DNA of 56,510 bases from an uncultured Burkholderiales bacterium (GCA_903870145.1 CAIQBO010000029.1:1-56510); one strand, 5' to 3'; shown: positions 29,439-38,931, numbered from the stretch's first letter. A program made the numbers and translations. Notes: generated by a model from the sequence alone, not told the origin.

Positions 29439-29464
29439 ATGGGCCTCTCCCGCATCGGTTTGAA

Positions 29465-29515
29465 TGCATTATCTTGCGCATTGCAAAGTATGCAGTAAAG
29501 TGCATACTTTGTGCA
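29465..29515. promoter_or_regulatory. putative BoxR operator in the bclA-boxR intergenic region
   Basis: Five TGCA tetramers begin at 29465, 29482, 29491, 29501 and 29512. Two of them lie within a perfect inverted repeat, AAAGTATGCA-N6-TGCATACTTT (29485-29510), which also gives TGCA-N6-TGCA. BzdR/BoxR proteins are known to bind TGCA repeats. A TTGCAA (29481) to CATACT (29503) promoter for boxR, with a 16-base spacer, would be buried inside the site, consistent with autorepression. Repression of bclA from the same site is likely. Confidence 0.7.
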
Positions 29516-29562
29516 CCGTTGATATCTAGGGTTTGCCCTTGATTCGATTTATAAAGACCAAG

Positions 29563-30492
29563 ATGGAGACTTCAGTGACTGAAGCACCAAGCCATTCTCT
29601 GGATGCCAATGCATCCCATGAAGCAGTGCGAAACCCTTTTCTACTGGCTTTAGGCGAGCGTGTTCGCAATTTGCGGTCGCGCAAAGGCATGACCCGCAAA
29701 GCGGCTGCCTTGGCGGCCGATGTGTCTGAACGGCATTGGGCCAATTTGGAATACGGCACAGGCAATGTTTCTGTCTTGGTTTTGTTGCAAGTGACCAATG
29801 CACTCCAATGCTCATTGGCCGAATTGTTGGGCGACTTGACCACCACCTCCCCGGAGTGGCTATTGATCCGTGAGTTGTTGGGCCACCGGCATGAGGCAGA
29901 CCTGCACCGCGCACGCTTGCAGTTGACCCAGCTTTTTGGGCAAGGCGGGGACGCCAGCGCGCGCCGAACACGCGTGGCCTTGATCGGCTTGCGCGGAGCA
30001 GGCAAGTCCACCTTGGGCCAGTGCTTGGCCGATGATTTGGGTTTTCCATTCATCGAGTTGAGCCGAGAGATCGAGCAATTTGCGGGCTGCCAGATCAGTG
30101 AAATTCACAACCTGTATGGGGCCAACGCATACCGCCGCTACGAGCGCCGAGCACTCGAAGAGGCCATTCAAATTTACCCTGAAGTGGTCATTGCCACGCC
30201 CGGTGGTTTGGTCTCTGATTCAGCCAATTTCAACTTGCTGCTTTCGCATTGCACCACCGTGTGGCTGCAGGCCGATGCCTCAGACCACATGTCGCGCGTT
30301 GCGGCGCAAGGGGACTTGCGCCCCATGGCTGCAAGCCATGAAGCCATGGCCGATTTGAAACGCATTTTGGAGGGTCGAGCCGCCTTTTACTCCAAGGCCG
30401 ATATCCAGATCAACACCAGCGCGGCTGCCCTGGACGACTGTTTCACGGATTTGCGTGCCAAGGTCCGTCAGCAATTGCAACTTCCCAACTGA
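29563..30492 (+). CDS. boxR: benzoyl-CoA responsive regulator BoxR (HTH plus shikimate-kinase-like)
   Basis: The 309-residue protein fuses an N-terminal XRE-type helix-turn-helix (LGERVRNLRSRKGMTRKAAA through HWANLEYGTGNVSV, about residues 25-85) to a C-terminal shikimate-kinase-like domain with a P-loop, GLRGAGKSTLG near residue 143. This architecture defines the BzdR/BoxR repressors, which bind benzoyl-CoA in the kinase-like domain and then release DNA. ATG 29563 is preferred to TTG 29533. It lies between bclA and boxC with TGCA-rich operator-like DNA on both sides. Confidence 0.93.
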   Translation: METSVTEAPSHSLDANASHEAVRNPFLLALGERVRNLRSRKGMTRKAAALAADVSERHWANLEYGTGNVSVLVLLQVTNALQCSLAELLGDLTTTSPEWLLIRELLGHRHEADLHRARLQLTQLFGQGGDASARRTRVALIGLRGAGKSTLGQCLADDLGFPFIELSREIEQFAGCQISEIHNLYGANAYRRYERRALEEAIQIYPEVVIATPGGLVSDSANFNLLLSHCTTVWLQADASDHMSRVAAQGDLRPMAASHEAMADLKRILEGRAAFYSKADIQINTSAAALDDCFTDLRAKVRQQLQLPN

Positions 30493-30526
30493 ATTCTTTC
30501 AATTCACAGGGTAAATACTTATTAAA

Positions 30527-30574
30527 TGCACTAAAATGCATGTTTATTCAATTCAATAAGTGCAATAAACTGCA
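30527..30574. promoter_or_regulatory. putative BoxR operator upstream of boxC
   Basis: Four TGCA tetramers start at 30527, 30537, 30561 and 30571, forming two TGCA-N6-TGCA pairs 24 bases apart within the 148-base boxR-boxC gap. The same pairing occurs in the bclA-boxR gap. The region is AT-rich, unlike its surroundings, as expected for a promoter. No single -35/-10 pair stands out. Confidence 0.65.
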
Positions 30575-30640
30575 TGTTGACGCAGGTCAAAGCAAATTTT
30601 TGAACTGTCCAACGATTCAAGACATCTCGGAAACACCCCC

Positions 30641-32299
30641 ATGCCCAGCGCCCCCATCGTCAACTACCAAACCTCACCGGCCAACTACAAGCACATCAGC
30701 TTGGCCTTTGACGGTGCGATCGCCACCTTGTCCATCAACATCGACGAAAACGCGGGCATACGGCCGGGCTACAAACTCAAGCTCAACTCCTACGACTTGG
30801 GCGTGGACATTGAATTGCACGATGCCTTGCAGCGCATTCGCTTTGAGCACCCGCAAGTGCGCACTGTGGTCCTCACCAGTTTGAAAGACCGCGTGTTTTG
30901 CTCGGGCGCCAATATTTTCATGTTGGGTGTGTCCACGCACAACTGGAAAGTGAATTTTTGCAAGTTCACCAACGAGACCCGCAACGGCATGGAAGATGCC
31001 AGCCAACACTCGGGCTTGAAATTCATTGCAGCCTTGAACGGTGCTTGTGCAGGGGGCGGTTATGAGTTGGCACTGGCGTGCGACGACATTGTTTTGGTCG
31101 ACGACCGCTCATCCTCAGTCTCACTGCCTGAAGTGCCATTGCTGGGCGTACTCCCGGGCACCGGTGGCTTGACGCGCGTGACCGACAAGCGCCATGTGCG
31201 TCACGATTTGGCGGATATTTTTTGCACCAGCGTAGAAGGCGTTCGCGGCCAGCGTGCGGTCGATTGGCGCTTGGTCGACGCCATAGCCAAGCCCAACCAA
31301 TTTCAACACGTGGTGCGCCAGCGCGCGCAAGCATTGGCCGCCAAGAGCGACCGCCCCGCGCAAGAAAAAGGTGTGGCCTTAACGCCCATTGAACGCCTGA
31401 TCGAAGCGGACCGCTTGCACTACAGCCATGTGAGCGTAGAGATTGACCGAAACAAACGCCTGGCCAAATTCACGGTCAAATCGCCCATTGAAAAACAGCC
31501 GACAGACATTGCCGGCATCATGGCCGCAGGCGCCCAGTGGTGGCCCTTGCACATGGTGCGCGAATTAGACGACGCCATCTTGCACATGCGAACCAATGAG
31601 TTGGGCATTGGCACATGGGTGCTCCAAGCCGTGGGCAACAGTGCAGATGTCTTGGCCAGTGACGAGACCCTTTTGGCCAACAAAGACCATTGGTTTGTCC
31701 GCGAAACCATAGGCCACTTGCGCCGCACCTTGGCCAGGCTGGACGTGTCCTCACGAAGCTTGTTTGCCTTGATTGAGCCTGGCACTTGCTTTGCTGGCAC
31801 TTTGGCCGAATTGGCTTTTTGCGCCGACCGCACTTACATGTTGGCCTTGCCAGATGATGCAGGCAAAGCACCGCATCTGCAGCTGAGCGAAATGAACTTC
31901 GGGTTCTACCCCATGGTCAACGCCCAGTCGCGTTTGGCGCGACGCTTTTACGAGGAAGTGCCCGCCATGCAAGCCGTGCGCAGCGCCATTGGCGCGCCTT
32001 TGGATGCGCAAGCTGCACTGGCGCTGGGCTTGGTCACTGCCGCACCCGACGACATCGATTGGGAAGACGAAATTCGCATGGCGCTGGAGGAGCGTGCTTC
32101 CATGTCGCCCGATGCCTTGACGGGCTTGGAGGCGAACTTGCGTTTTGCCAGTCAAGAAAACATGCTGACCCGAATTTTTGGTCGCTTGACGGCATGGCAA
32201 AACTGGATTTTTCAGCGACCCAATGCCGTGGGTGAAAAAGGCGCATTGAAGGTCTATGGCAAAGGTGAAAAAGTGCAGTTCGACTTGAACCGCGTTTGA
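30641..32299 (+). CDS. boxC: 2,3-epoxybenzoyl-CoA dihydrolase BoxC
   Basis: BoxC opens the epoxidised ring of 2,3-epoxybenzoyl-CoA hydrolytically, giving 3,4-dehydroadipyl-CoA semialdehyde and formate. The 552-residue protein contains two enoyl-CoA hydratase-like regions. The first has FCSGANIFMLG and the oxyanion-hole segment ALNGACAGGGYELALACDDI; the second is a weaker crotonase-like half near residues 350-470. Length and sequence fit BoxC. It begins a boxC-boxB-boxA transcription unit, with 23 bases before boxB. Confidence 0.94.
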   Translation: MPSAPIVNYQTSPANYKHISLAFDGAIATLSINIDENAGIRPGYKLKLNSYDLGVDIELHDALQRIRFEHPQVRTVVLTSLKDRVFCSGANIFMLGVSTHNWKVNFCKFTNETRNGMEDASQHSGLKFIAALNGACAGGGYELALACDDIVLVDDRSSSVSLPEVPLLGVLPGTGGLTRVTDKRHVRHDLADIFCTSVEGVRGQRAVDWRLVDAIAKPNQFQHVVRQRAQALAAKSDRPAQEKGVALTPIERLIEADRLHYSHVSVEIDRNKRLAKFTVKSPIEKQPTDIAGIMAAGAQWWPLHMVRELDDAILHMRTNELGIGTWVLQAVGNSADVLASDETLLANKDHWFVRETIGHLRRTLARLDVSSRSLFALIEPGTCFAGTLAELAFCADRTYMLALPDDAGKAPHLQLSEMNFGFYPMVNAQSRLARRFYEEVPAMQAVRSAIGAPLDAQAALALGLVTAAPDDIDWEDEIRMALEERASMSPDALTGLEANLRFASQENMLTRIFGRLTAWQNWIFQRPNAVGEKGALKVYGKGEKVQFDLNRV

Positions 32300-32322
32300 G
32301 AGATAAATTTTTGGAGTTCGAC

Positions 32323-33750
32323 ATGACTGGCATTAACTACAGCGAGAAAATCCCCAACAACGTCAACTTGGCTGAAGACCGCAGCTTGCAGCGCGCTTTA
32401 GAGCATTGGCAGCCCAACTACCTCCAGTGGTGGAAGGACATGGGGCCTGACGGCTCGCAAAATTTCGATGTCTATTTGCGCACCGCTGTGAGCGTGGACC
32501 CGCAAGGTTGGGCGCAATTTGGCCACGTGAAAATGCCGGACTACCGCTGGGGCATCTTCTTGAACCCTGCAGAACAAGACCGCAAAATTCATTTTGGCGA
32601 CAACATCGGCCAGGCCGCTTGGCAAGAAGTGCCTGGCGAGCACCGCGCCAACTTGCGCCGCATCATTGTCACGCAGGGCGATACCGAGCCGGCCTCGGTC
32701 GAGCAGCAACGCCATCTGGGCTTGACCGCACCCAGCCAATACGATTTGCGCAACCTGTTTCAAGTCAATGTGGAAGAAGGGCGCCACCTGTGGGCCATGG
32801 TTTATTTGTTGCACAAATATTTTGGCAAAGATGGGCGTGAAGAAGCTGAAGCTTTGCTCGAGCGCAACAGCGGCAATGCAGACAACCCGCGCATCTTGCA
32901 AGCCTTTAACGAGAAGACGCCCGACTGGCTCTCCTTCTTCATGTTCACCTACTTCACCGACCGCGACGGCAAGTTCCAACTGTGTGCCTTGGCTGAGTCA
33001 GCGTTTGACCCCTTGGCCCGCACCACCAAGTTCATGCTGACCGAAGAGGCGCACCACATGTTTGTCGGCGAGTCTGGCATTGGCCGCGTGATTCAGCGCA
33101 CAGTGGACATGATGAACCAGTTGAAAACCGATGACGCCGCCAAGCTGCGCGCCGCGGGTGTGATTGACCTTCAAACTTTGCAGCGCTACATCAATTTTCA
33201 CTTCAGCGTGACCATTGACTTGTTTGGTGCTGACCAGTCCTCCAATGCCGCCTCCTTTTACAGCTCGGGCTTGAAAGGCCGCTACGAAGAAGGCAAACGC
33301 GCAGACGACCACGTGCTCAAAGGCAACACCTACAAAATATTGGCCGTTGAAAACAATCAATTGATTGAAAAAGAAGTGCCCATGCTCAACGCATTGAATG
33401 AAGTGCTGCGCGACGACTACATCAAAGACTCGGTGGGCGGTGTCGAGCGCTGGAATCGCCTGATTGAAAAGGCCGGCATTTCATTCAAATTGAAAGTACC
33501 GCACAAAGCATTTCACCGCAACATTGGCAGCTTGGCTGGCATCAAAGTCTCGCCCGATGGCCGCTTGGTCAACGAATCGGAGTGGACTGCCAAAGTCGAT
33601 GAATGGTTGCCAAGCGCACTAGACCGCGCTTACGTGGGCAGCTTGATGGGCCGTGTGGTCGAGCCCGGAAAATTTGCCAATTGGATTGCCCCTCCTGTCA
33701 TGGGCATTAACCGCCAACCGGTAGACTTCGAGTATGTTCGTTTCAGCTGA
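32323..33750 (+). CDS. boxB: benzoyl-CoA 2,3-epoxidase, oxygenase subunit BoxB
   Basis: BoxB is the diiron component that inserts oxygen into the benzoyl-CoA ring. The 475 residues include two carboxylate/histidine iron-binding motifs, EEGRH near residue 150 and TEEAHHMFVGESG near 240, and the usual N-terminal region YLQWWKDMGPDGS. ATG 32323 has a GGAG site upstream and is preferred over an in-frame TTG-type start at 32296. It ends 13 bases before boxA, its reductase partner. Confidence 0.95.
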   Translation: MTGINYSEKIPNNVNLAEDRSLQRALEHWQPNYLQWWKDMGPDGSQNFDVYLRTAVSVDPQGWAQFGHVKMPDYRWGIFLNPAEQDRKIHFGDNIGQAAWQEVPGEHRANLRRIIVTQGDTEPASVEQQRHLGLTAPSQYDLRNLFQVNVEEGRHLWAMVYLLHKYFGKDGREEAEALLERNSGNADNPRILQAFNEKTPDWLSFFMFTYFTDRDGKFQLCALAESAFDPLARTTKFMLTEEAHHMFVGESGIGRVIQRTVDMMNQLKTDDAAKLRAAGVIDLQTLQRYINFHFSVTIDLFGADQSSNAASFYSSGLKGRYEEGKRADDHVLKGNTYKILAVENNQLIEKEVPMLNALNEVLRDDYIKDSVGGVERWNRLIEKAGISFKLKVPHKAFHRNIGSLAGIKVSPDGRLVNESEWTAKVDEWLPSALDRAYVGSLMGRVVEPGKFANWIAPPVMGINRQPVDFEYVRFS

Positions 33751-33763
33751 TTAGTCTCATGCC

Positions 33764-34993
33764 ATGCTCACAGAAAATTTGCTGATTCAGCAGCACCTGA
33801 TTGACCCGGAAATTTGCATTCGCTGCAACACCTGTGAAGCGTCTTGCCCCGAGGGTGCTGTCACGCATGACGATCGCAATTACGTGGTCGATGCGCAAAA
33901 ATGCAACCACTGCATGGCCTGCGTGCCGCCTTGCCCCACGGGCTCGATTGACAATTGGCGCAGCATGCCGCGGGCGAAGGCCTACAGTGTTGAGGCCCAG
34001 CTTGGGTGGGATGAATTGCCCCCAGCCTTGAGCGACGAACAATTCAAAGCTTTGGGTGTTTTGCCAGAATCCATCAGCAGCGTGAATGCTGAACCTCATT
34101 CGGCTTCACATGGTGCCACCGTGCCGCCTTGGTCTGCAGCCCATCCGTACACCAATTTGCACGGGCCCAAAAATCCCATCACGGCCACGGTGGTCGGCAA
34201 TGTTCAAGTCAACGAAGCGGGCACCGCCAACGAGACGCATCACATCATGCTGGACTTTGGCAGCATGCCTTTCCCGGTGCTCGAAGGCCAGTCCATCGGC
34301 ATCGTGCCAAGCGGCGCAGACGCCTCAGGCAAAGCTCACCATGCGCGCCAGTACTCGGTTGCCAGCCCTCGCAATGGCGAGCGGGCCGGTTACAACAACT
34401 TGTCTTTGACCGTCAAACGCGTCAAAGAGGACCATCAGGGCCAAGCCATCAAAGGGGTCTGCTCCAATTATTTGTGTGATCTCCAAGTGGGTCAGAAGGT
34501 GCAAGTCATTGGGCCTTTTGGCAGCAGCTTTTTGATGCCCAACCACCCACAATCCAACATCGTCATGATTTGCACGGGCACCGGCAGCGCCCCGATGCGC
34601 GCCATGACCGAATGGCGCAGGCGGTTGCGGCAAACTGGCAAGTTTGAAGGCGGCAAATTGATGCTGTTCTTTGGTGCCAGAACACAGCAAGAGTTGCCCT
34701 ACTTTGGCCCTTTGCAAAAATTACCCAAAGATTTCATCGACATTAATTTTGCGTTCTCACGCACCCCGGGCCAGCCCAAGCGTTATGTGCAAGACTTGAT
34801 GCAAGAACGCGCGGCCGATTTGGGTGCCTTGCTGAAAGACGGCAACACCTGCATTTATGTTTGCGGATTAAAGCGCATGGAAGAGGGCGTGCTTGTGGCC
34901 TTGCACGATGTGGCCACGCAAGCCGGAATGAATTGGAGCGACTTGGGCGCCATGCTTCAAAAAGAAGGCCGATTGCACCTGGAAACGTATTGA
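33764..34993 (+). CDS. boxA: benzoyl-CoA 2,3-epoxidase, reductase subunit BoxA
   Basis: BoxA passes electrons from NADPH to BoxB. The 409-residue protein starts with a two-cluster ferredoxin domain ([12 protein letters not shown] and [12 protein letters not shown], residues about 20-65). A linker and a ferredoxin-NADP reductase domain follow, with the FAD motif RQYSVASPR near residue 194, the nucleotide-binding [12 protein letters not shown] near 271 and a terminal LETY. It closes the visible box gene group; a formate dehydrogenase accessory gene begins 46 bases later on the same strand. Confidence 0.95.
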   Translation: MLTENLLIQQHLIDPEICIRCNTCEASCPEGAVTHDDRNYVVDAQKCNHCMACVPPCPTGSIDNWRSMPRAKAYSVEAQLGWDELPPALSDEQFKALGVLPESISSVNAEPHSASHGATVPPWSAAHPYTNLHGPKNPITATVVGNVQVNEAGTANETHHIMLDFGSMPFPVLEGQSIGIVPSGADASGKAHHARQYSVASPRNGERAGYNNLSLTVKRVKEDHQGQAIKGVCSNYLCDLQVGQKVQVIGPFGSSFLMPNHPQSNIVMICTGTGSAPMRAMTEWRRRLRQTGKFEGGKLMLFFGARTQQELPYFGPLQKLPKDFIDINFAFSRTPGQPKRYVQDLMQERAADLGALLKDGNTCIYVCGLKRMEEGVLVALHDVATQAGMNWSDLGAMLQKEGRLHLETY

Positions 34994-35039
34994 AGCCCTT
35001 TGGGGTTGTAGCCCGAGCAATCGTTGGTAACATGCGGTC

Positions 35040-35600
35040 ATGAGCCAACCCCCTAAGCTTGAAGTTGCTGTGTTGATGCGCCGTGAGCGTGTTCAAGGCC
35101 CCATGGCCCGCTGGCAGGAATGGCGCTGGGTTTTAGACGACGTGACCTTGCAGCAAGACCACTTCGGCGAGCAAGCCCGATGTTTGCGTGAAACGCAAGA
35201 CGGCGTGTTGTGGATATTCCCTGGCCATTCAGTCGAGCTTTACCCCGACGATGCTGAAGGCTACATGCTCAACGCGACCTCGCCTGCGCCCAGTTTTTTC
35301 GTCATGTGGCGCATGGAAGATGCGCCATCATTTGGGGCGGACCCTATGCCCAGCCCACAACGCGTCTCGCTCAGCTACCACGATGCAGGCCGCTGGCTCG
35401 ATGCACAAGAAACGGTCGAGCAAGTGGCAGCGCCAGCCGATGTCGTGCAGTGGATGCGTGAATTTGCTCAAACTCACCACATACCTGAAGAAAAAAAGCG
35501 GCAACGACCTCAAAGTTTCAGAGCTTTAACGGATCGGTTTGGACAGCCTGCCAAAATCAGCGTCAGCGACCGATCAGGGCGCAAAATGGAGGGCTCATGA
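35040..35600 (+). CDS. DUF3305 family formate dehydrogenase accessory protein
   Basis: A soluble protein of 186 residues. The core resembles DUF3305, with MARWQEWRWVLDDV and the FPGHSVELYPDDAEGYMLN segment followed by a VMWRMED motif. DUF3305 genes occur with DUF3306 and formate dehydrogenase genes in proteobacteria, but their activity is not known. The stop overlaps the DUF3306 start (ATGA), so the two are coupled. It is the first gene after boxA. Confidence 0.82.
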   Translation: MSQPPKLEVAVLMRRERVQGPMARWQEWRWVLDDVTLQQDHFGEQARCLRETQDGVLWIFPGHSVELYPDDAEGYMLNATSPAPSFFVMWRMEDAPSFGADPMPSPQRVSLSYHDAGRWLDAQETVEQVAAPADVVQWMREFAQTHHIPEEKKRQRPQSFRALTDRFGQPAKISVSDRSGRKMEGS

Positions 35601-36250
35601 GCGAGGGTTTTTTAAGCCGCTGGTCCAAGCGCAAACAAGAAGTCTTGCAGCAAGAAACGATCAGCAAACAGGGCTTGAGCAAACAAGGAGTGAACCAAGA
35701 CGCCACCGCGCCGCAGGCGCTGAACACGCAGGTTGCAGATGATGGTGCGCTGGCGGCCAATGTGAAGAGTCCAGCGCAGCAGACCCCCGCCGAGCCTGCA
35801 GCTCAAGCGCTGCCCACCTTGGCCGACGTAGAAAAATTAACGCACGAATCAGATTTCAAGTCTTTCATGACCCAAGGTGTACCACCTGAAGTACGAAATG
35901 CCGCCGTCAAAAAACTTTTCGCCGATCCTCATTTCAATGTGATGGATGGGCTGGACATCTACATTGGCGACTACAACACCCCCGACCCCATGCCCCCTGG
36001 CATGCTCGAGAAAATGGTGGGAGCGCAATTTTTAGGCTTGGTCAAAAACCCCGAAGAGGGCCAAGCCGATCAAGCTGTGGCACAGTGCGCCCCTACGGCA
36101 ATAGAAAATGCCTCCGACACGGCACCCAAGGATATCGCGGACACTTCAAGCGAATCTGAACAAAACTCGGCTCAACATGACCACACTCATTTGCGACTGC
36201 AACCAGACCATGCCGCTTCAGACCCAGAAGCTGGGGCAGGCCCTGGGTGA
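35597..36250 (+). CDS. DUF3306 family formate dehydrogenase accessory protein
   Basis: The 217-residue protein has the DUF3306 N-terminus (EGFLSRWSKRKQEVLQ), an Ala/Gln-rich stretch, and the conserved core LADVEKLTHESDFKSFMTQG with AVKKLFADPHFNVMDGLDIYIGDYNTPD. No enzymatic motif is seen. It is linked by overlap to the DUF3305 gene upstream, and its last 74 bases overlap the next gene in another frame. The C-terminal region after about residue 160 is low complexity. Confidence 0.82.
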   Translation: MSEGFLSRWSKRKQEVLQQETISKQGLSKQGVNQDATAPQALNTQVADDGALAANVKSPAQQTPAEPAAQALPTLADVEKLTHESDFKSFMTQGVPPEVRNAAVKKLFADPHFNVMDGLDIYIGDYNTPDPMPPGMLEKMVGAQFLGLVKNPEEGQADQAVAQCAPTAIENASDTAPKDIADTSSESEQNSAQHDHTHLRLQPDHAASDPEAGAGPG

Positions 36251-38297
36251 ACCGCTGACGCTTCACACCACCTTGTGCCGGCGCGAAGCCGGGGCCTTTC
36301 AAAAGGCCATTCAATCAGGCCAGGACGTGGTGGTCGCGTGCACGCAAGAGAGGCGGCTTTTCTCTGAGTTGGCCGAGCAAACGCAAGGCGCCGTCTCGAT
36401 CATCAAGTTTGTCAACATTCGCGAGACGGGTGGGTGGAGCCGGGATGCCCAAAAAGCCACACCCAAAATTGCAGCCTTGCTTGCGATGGCCCATTTGCCC
36501 GAGCCCGAACCGGTGCCTGTCGTGCCTTTTAAAAGCCAAGGCAAGTTGCTCATCATTGGGCCGCTGGACGCCGCAGAGAAAGCCGCCGCGTTGGTCAGTG
36601 ATGTTTTGCAAGTCACCATTTTCGCGCAGGGCCCAGGGGCTGGTGGCGGTGCACAAGAGCGTATTTACCCCATCATTTCTGGCCAAATCAAAGCCTTGAA
36701 AGGCTGGTTGGGAGCGTTTGAGTTGGCTTGGCAGGGCAACAACCCCATCAACTTAGACTTATGCACGAGGTGCAACGCTTGCGTCGAGGTTTGCCCAGAA
36801 AACGCCATCGGTTTAGACTATCAAATTGACTTGAAGGCTTGCCAGTCGCACCGGGCATGTGTGAAGGTTTGCCAAGCTGCGGGTGCCATTGATTTCAACC
36901 GTGCGCCTGTGGATCAATCCGAAAAATTCGATCTCATTTTGGACTTGCGCACAGCCGCTGCCGGCCCCACTTTTTTACAACACGCAGCGCCCCAAGGCTA
37001 TTTCCGCTGGAACGGGCAAGACCTGAGCAGCTTGCTCCAATTGCGTGAGTTGGTGGGTGAATTTGAAAAGCCCAAGTTTTTCGCCTACAAACAAAAACTC
37101 TGCGCGCACAGTCGCAACGAGACCGTGGGCTGCAGCGCATGCATTGACATTTGCTCGGCCGAGGCCATCAGCAGCGACAAGTCGCGCCAACAAATCAAAG
37201 TCAACCCCAATTTGTGCGTGGGCTGCGGCGCTTGCACCACCGTGTGCCCCAGTGGCGCCTTGACCTACGCTTACCCCCTGGCGCAAGAGCAGGGCCTGAA
37301 GATCAAAACACTTTTGTCGACCTTCGCGGCCGCTGGCGGGCAAGGCGCTGCGCTGTTGTTGCACAGCCAAGTGGCAGGTCAAAAATGCATTGAAGAATTA
37401 GGCCGCGCCGCGCAACTGAAATTGGCTCACGGCCTGCCTGCGCACGTGATACCAATGGCGCTGTGGCACACCGCCAGTTTGGGCTTGGAGGTCTGGCTTG
37501 CAGCCGTGGCGCAGGGCGCAAGCCAAGTGCTGGTTTTGACGACCCAAGATGAAGCGCCTCAATACGTAGAAGGCTTGCAAAGTCAAATGGCGGTGGCGCA
37601 AAGTTTGTTGCATGGCCTGGGCTACCAAGGCACACATTTCCACCTGATTCAAGCTGCTACCGCCATGGATTTAGAAGCCAGTTTGCAGGCCTTGTCTGGC
37701 ACTGAGCAAACTGGCCCCAAAGCTTTTGCCAAGTTTGCTGTGGCACCCGAAAAGCGCAGCACGCTGGAGTTGGCTTTGGACCATTTGAGCGAGCAAGCCC
37801 CCAAGAGCCTGACGCCAGAAAACCGAGTGATTGCCTTGCCGCCAGGCGCGCTGCTGGGCAGCTTGAAAATCAACACCGACAAATGCACTTTGTGTTTGAG
37901 CTGTGTCAGCGCATGCCCTGCCAGCGCCTTGCTCGACAACCCTGAGTTGCCGCAGCTGCGCTTCATTGAAAAAAATTGTGTGCAATGCGGCTTGTGCGTC
38001 AAAACCTGCCCCGAAGATGCGATCGATTTGATCCCCCGTTTCCTGCGCGCCCCCGAGCGCAAACAGGCCCAAGTGCTCAACCAATCTCAGCCCTTCGGCT
38101 GCGTGCGATGCGGCAAGCCTTTTGGCACACTCAAAGCCATCGAGTCCATGTTGGGCAAATTGGCAGGTCACAGCATGTTTCAGGGGGCGGCGTTAGAGCG
38201 CCTGAAAATGTGTGGCGACTGCCGCGTGATCGACATGCACTCCAACCCTGACGAAGCGCGCATCACCGACATCCCGGCCAAACCGCGCAACACATGA
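36177..38297 (+). CDS. poly-ferredoxin 4Fe-4S protein of the formate dehydrogenase cluster
   Basis: A protein of about 706 residues with at least four 4Fe-4S motifs: CTRCNACVEVCPENAI near residue 195, CVGCGACTTVCPSGAL near 346, CTLCLSCVSACPASAL near 569 and CVQCGLCVKTCPEDAI near 601. An extra CSACIDICSAEAI lies near 318, further cysteines (CVRCGKPFG, CGDCRVID) near the C-terminus, and an N-terminal CDCN. It has no signal peptide, so it should act in the cytoplasm. Relatives accompany DUF3305/3306 and formate dehydrogenase genes; electron transfer or Fe-S/cofactor delivery is inferred. ATG 36177 is chosen from family-like sequence onset. Confidence 0.82.
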   Translation: MTTLICDCNQTMPLQTQKLGQALGEPLTLHTTLCRREAGAFQKAIQSGQDVVVACTQERRLFSELAEQTQGAVSIIKFVNIRETGGWSRDAQKATPKIAALLAMAHLPEPEPVPVVPFKSQGKLLIIGPLDAAEKAAALVSDVLQVTIFAQGPGAGGGAQERIYPIISGQIKALKGWLGAFELAWQGNNPINLDLCTRCNACVEVCPENAIGLDYQIDLKACQSHRACVKVCQAAGAIDFNRAPVDQSEKFDLILDLRTAAAGPTFLQHAAPQGYFRWNGQDLSSLLQLRELVGEFEKPKFFAYKQKLCAHSRNETVGCSACIDICSAEAISSDKSRQQIKVNPNLCVGCGACTTVCPSGALTYAYPLAQEQGLKIKTLLSTFAAAGGQGAALLLHSQVAGQKCIEELGRAAQLKLAHGLPAHVIPMALWHTASLGLEVWLAAVAQGASQVLVLTTQDEAPQYVEGLQSQMAVAQSLLHGLGYQGTHFHLIQAATAMDLEASLQALSGTEQTGPKAFAKFAVAPEKRSTLELALDHLSEQAPKSLTPENRVIALPPGALLGSLKINTDKCTLCLSCVSACPASALLDNPELPQLRFIEKNCVQCGLCVKTCPEDAIDLIPRFLRAPERKQAQVLNQSQPFGCVRCGKPFGTLKAIESMLGKLAGHSMFQGAALERLKMCGDCRVIDMHSNPDEARITDIPAKPRNT

Positions 38298-38298
38298 A

Positions 38299-38931
38299 AT
38301 GCCTGAAAACCCGATGAACACAGCCATGCCATCCTCCTCTGCCATGGACGAAGAAACCGCACGTGCTGAAATCTACGGCCTGTTGGCGCAATTGTTTTAC
38401 CAAGTGCCTGAGCCCGCTTTGTTGGCGCAGTTGCGCGTGGCCGTGACGGACGCACCCGTGGCAGGTGGGTTTTTGGAGGAACCTTGGCGCGAGTTGGTCT
38501 CTGCGGCTCGCGCTGGCAGCGACGCAGCCATCGCCAATGAATACAACGCCTTGTTTGGTGGTGTGGGCAAGCCCGAGGTGTACCTCTACGGCTCGCACTA
38601 CATGAGCGGGTTTTTGAATGACAAACCCGTGGCCCGTTTGCGCGAAGATTTGGCGGCCCTGGGTTTAGTGCGTGACGATGCCATGTCCGAAACCGAAGAC
38701 CACTTGGCTTGCATTTGCGAGGTGATGCGCTACCTGATTGCAGGCGACGATGTGGCAGTGGCCAATTTGACACACCAGCGTGAATTCTTTGCCCAGCACC
38801 TGCAGCCCTGGGCCCAAAACTTAACCGACGCCATTGCACAGCACCCCAAAGCCAGCTTCTATCGCAGTTTGGCCCAATTCACCCACGCCTTCATGGCCAT
38901 TGAAGCCCAAGGCTTTGACTTGCTGACATAA
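38299..38931 (+). CDS. TorD/DmsD-type molybdoenzyme chaperone
   Basis: A 210-residue all-helical protein with the family features EIYGLLAQLFYQVPEPALL, the EYNALFGGVGKPEVYLYGSHY segment and the SETEDHLACICEVMRYLI motif. Such chaperones bind the Tat signal of a molybdoenzyme and guard cofactor insertion; here the target is the formate dehydrogenase alpha subunit just downstream. Several methionines near the start (38299, 38314, 38326, 38344) make the true start uncertain. It begins 1 base after the preceding stop. Confidence 0.88.
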   Translation: MPENPMNTAMPSSSAMDEETARAEIYGLLAQLFYQVPEPALLAQLRVAVTDAPVAGGFLEEPWRELVSAARAGSDAAIANEYNALFGGVGKPEVYLYGSHYMSGFLNDKPVARLREDLAALGLVRDDAMSETEDHLACICEVMRYLIAGDDVAVANLTHQREFFAQHLQPWAQNLTDAIAQHPKASFYRSLAQFTHAFMAIEAQGFDLLT

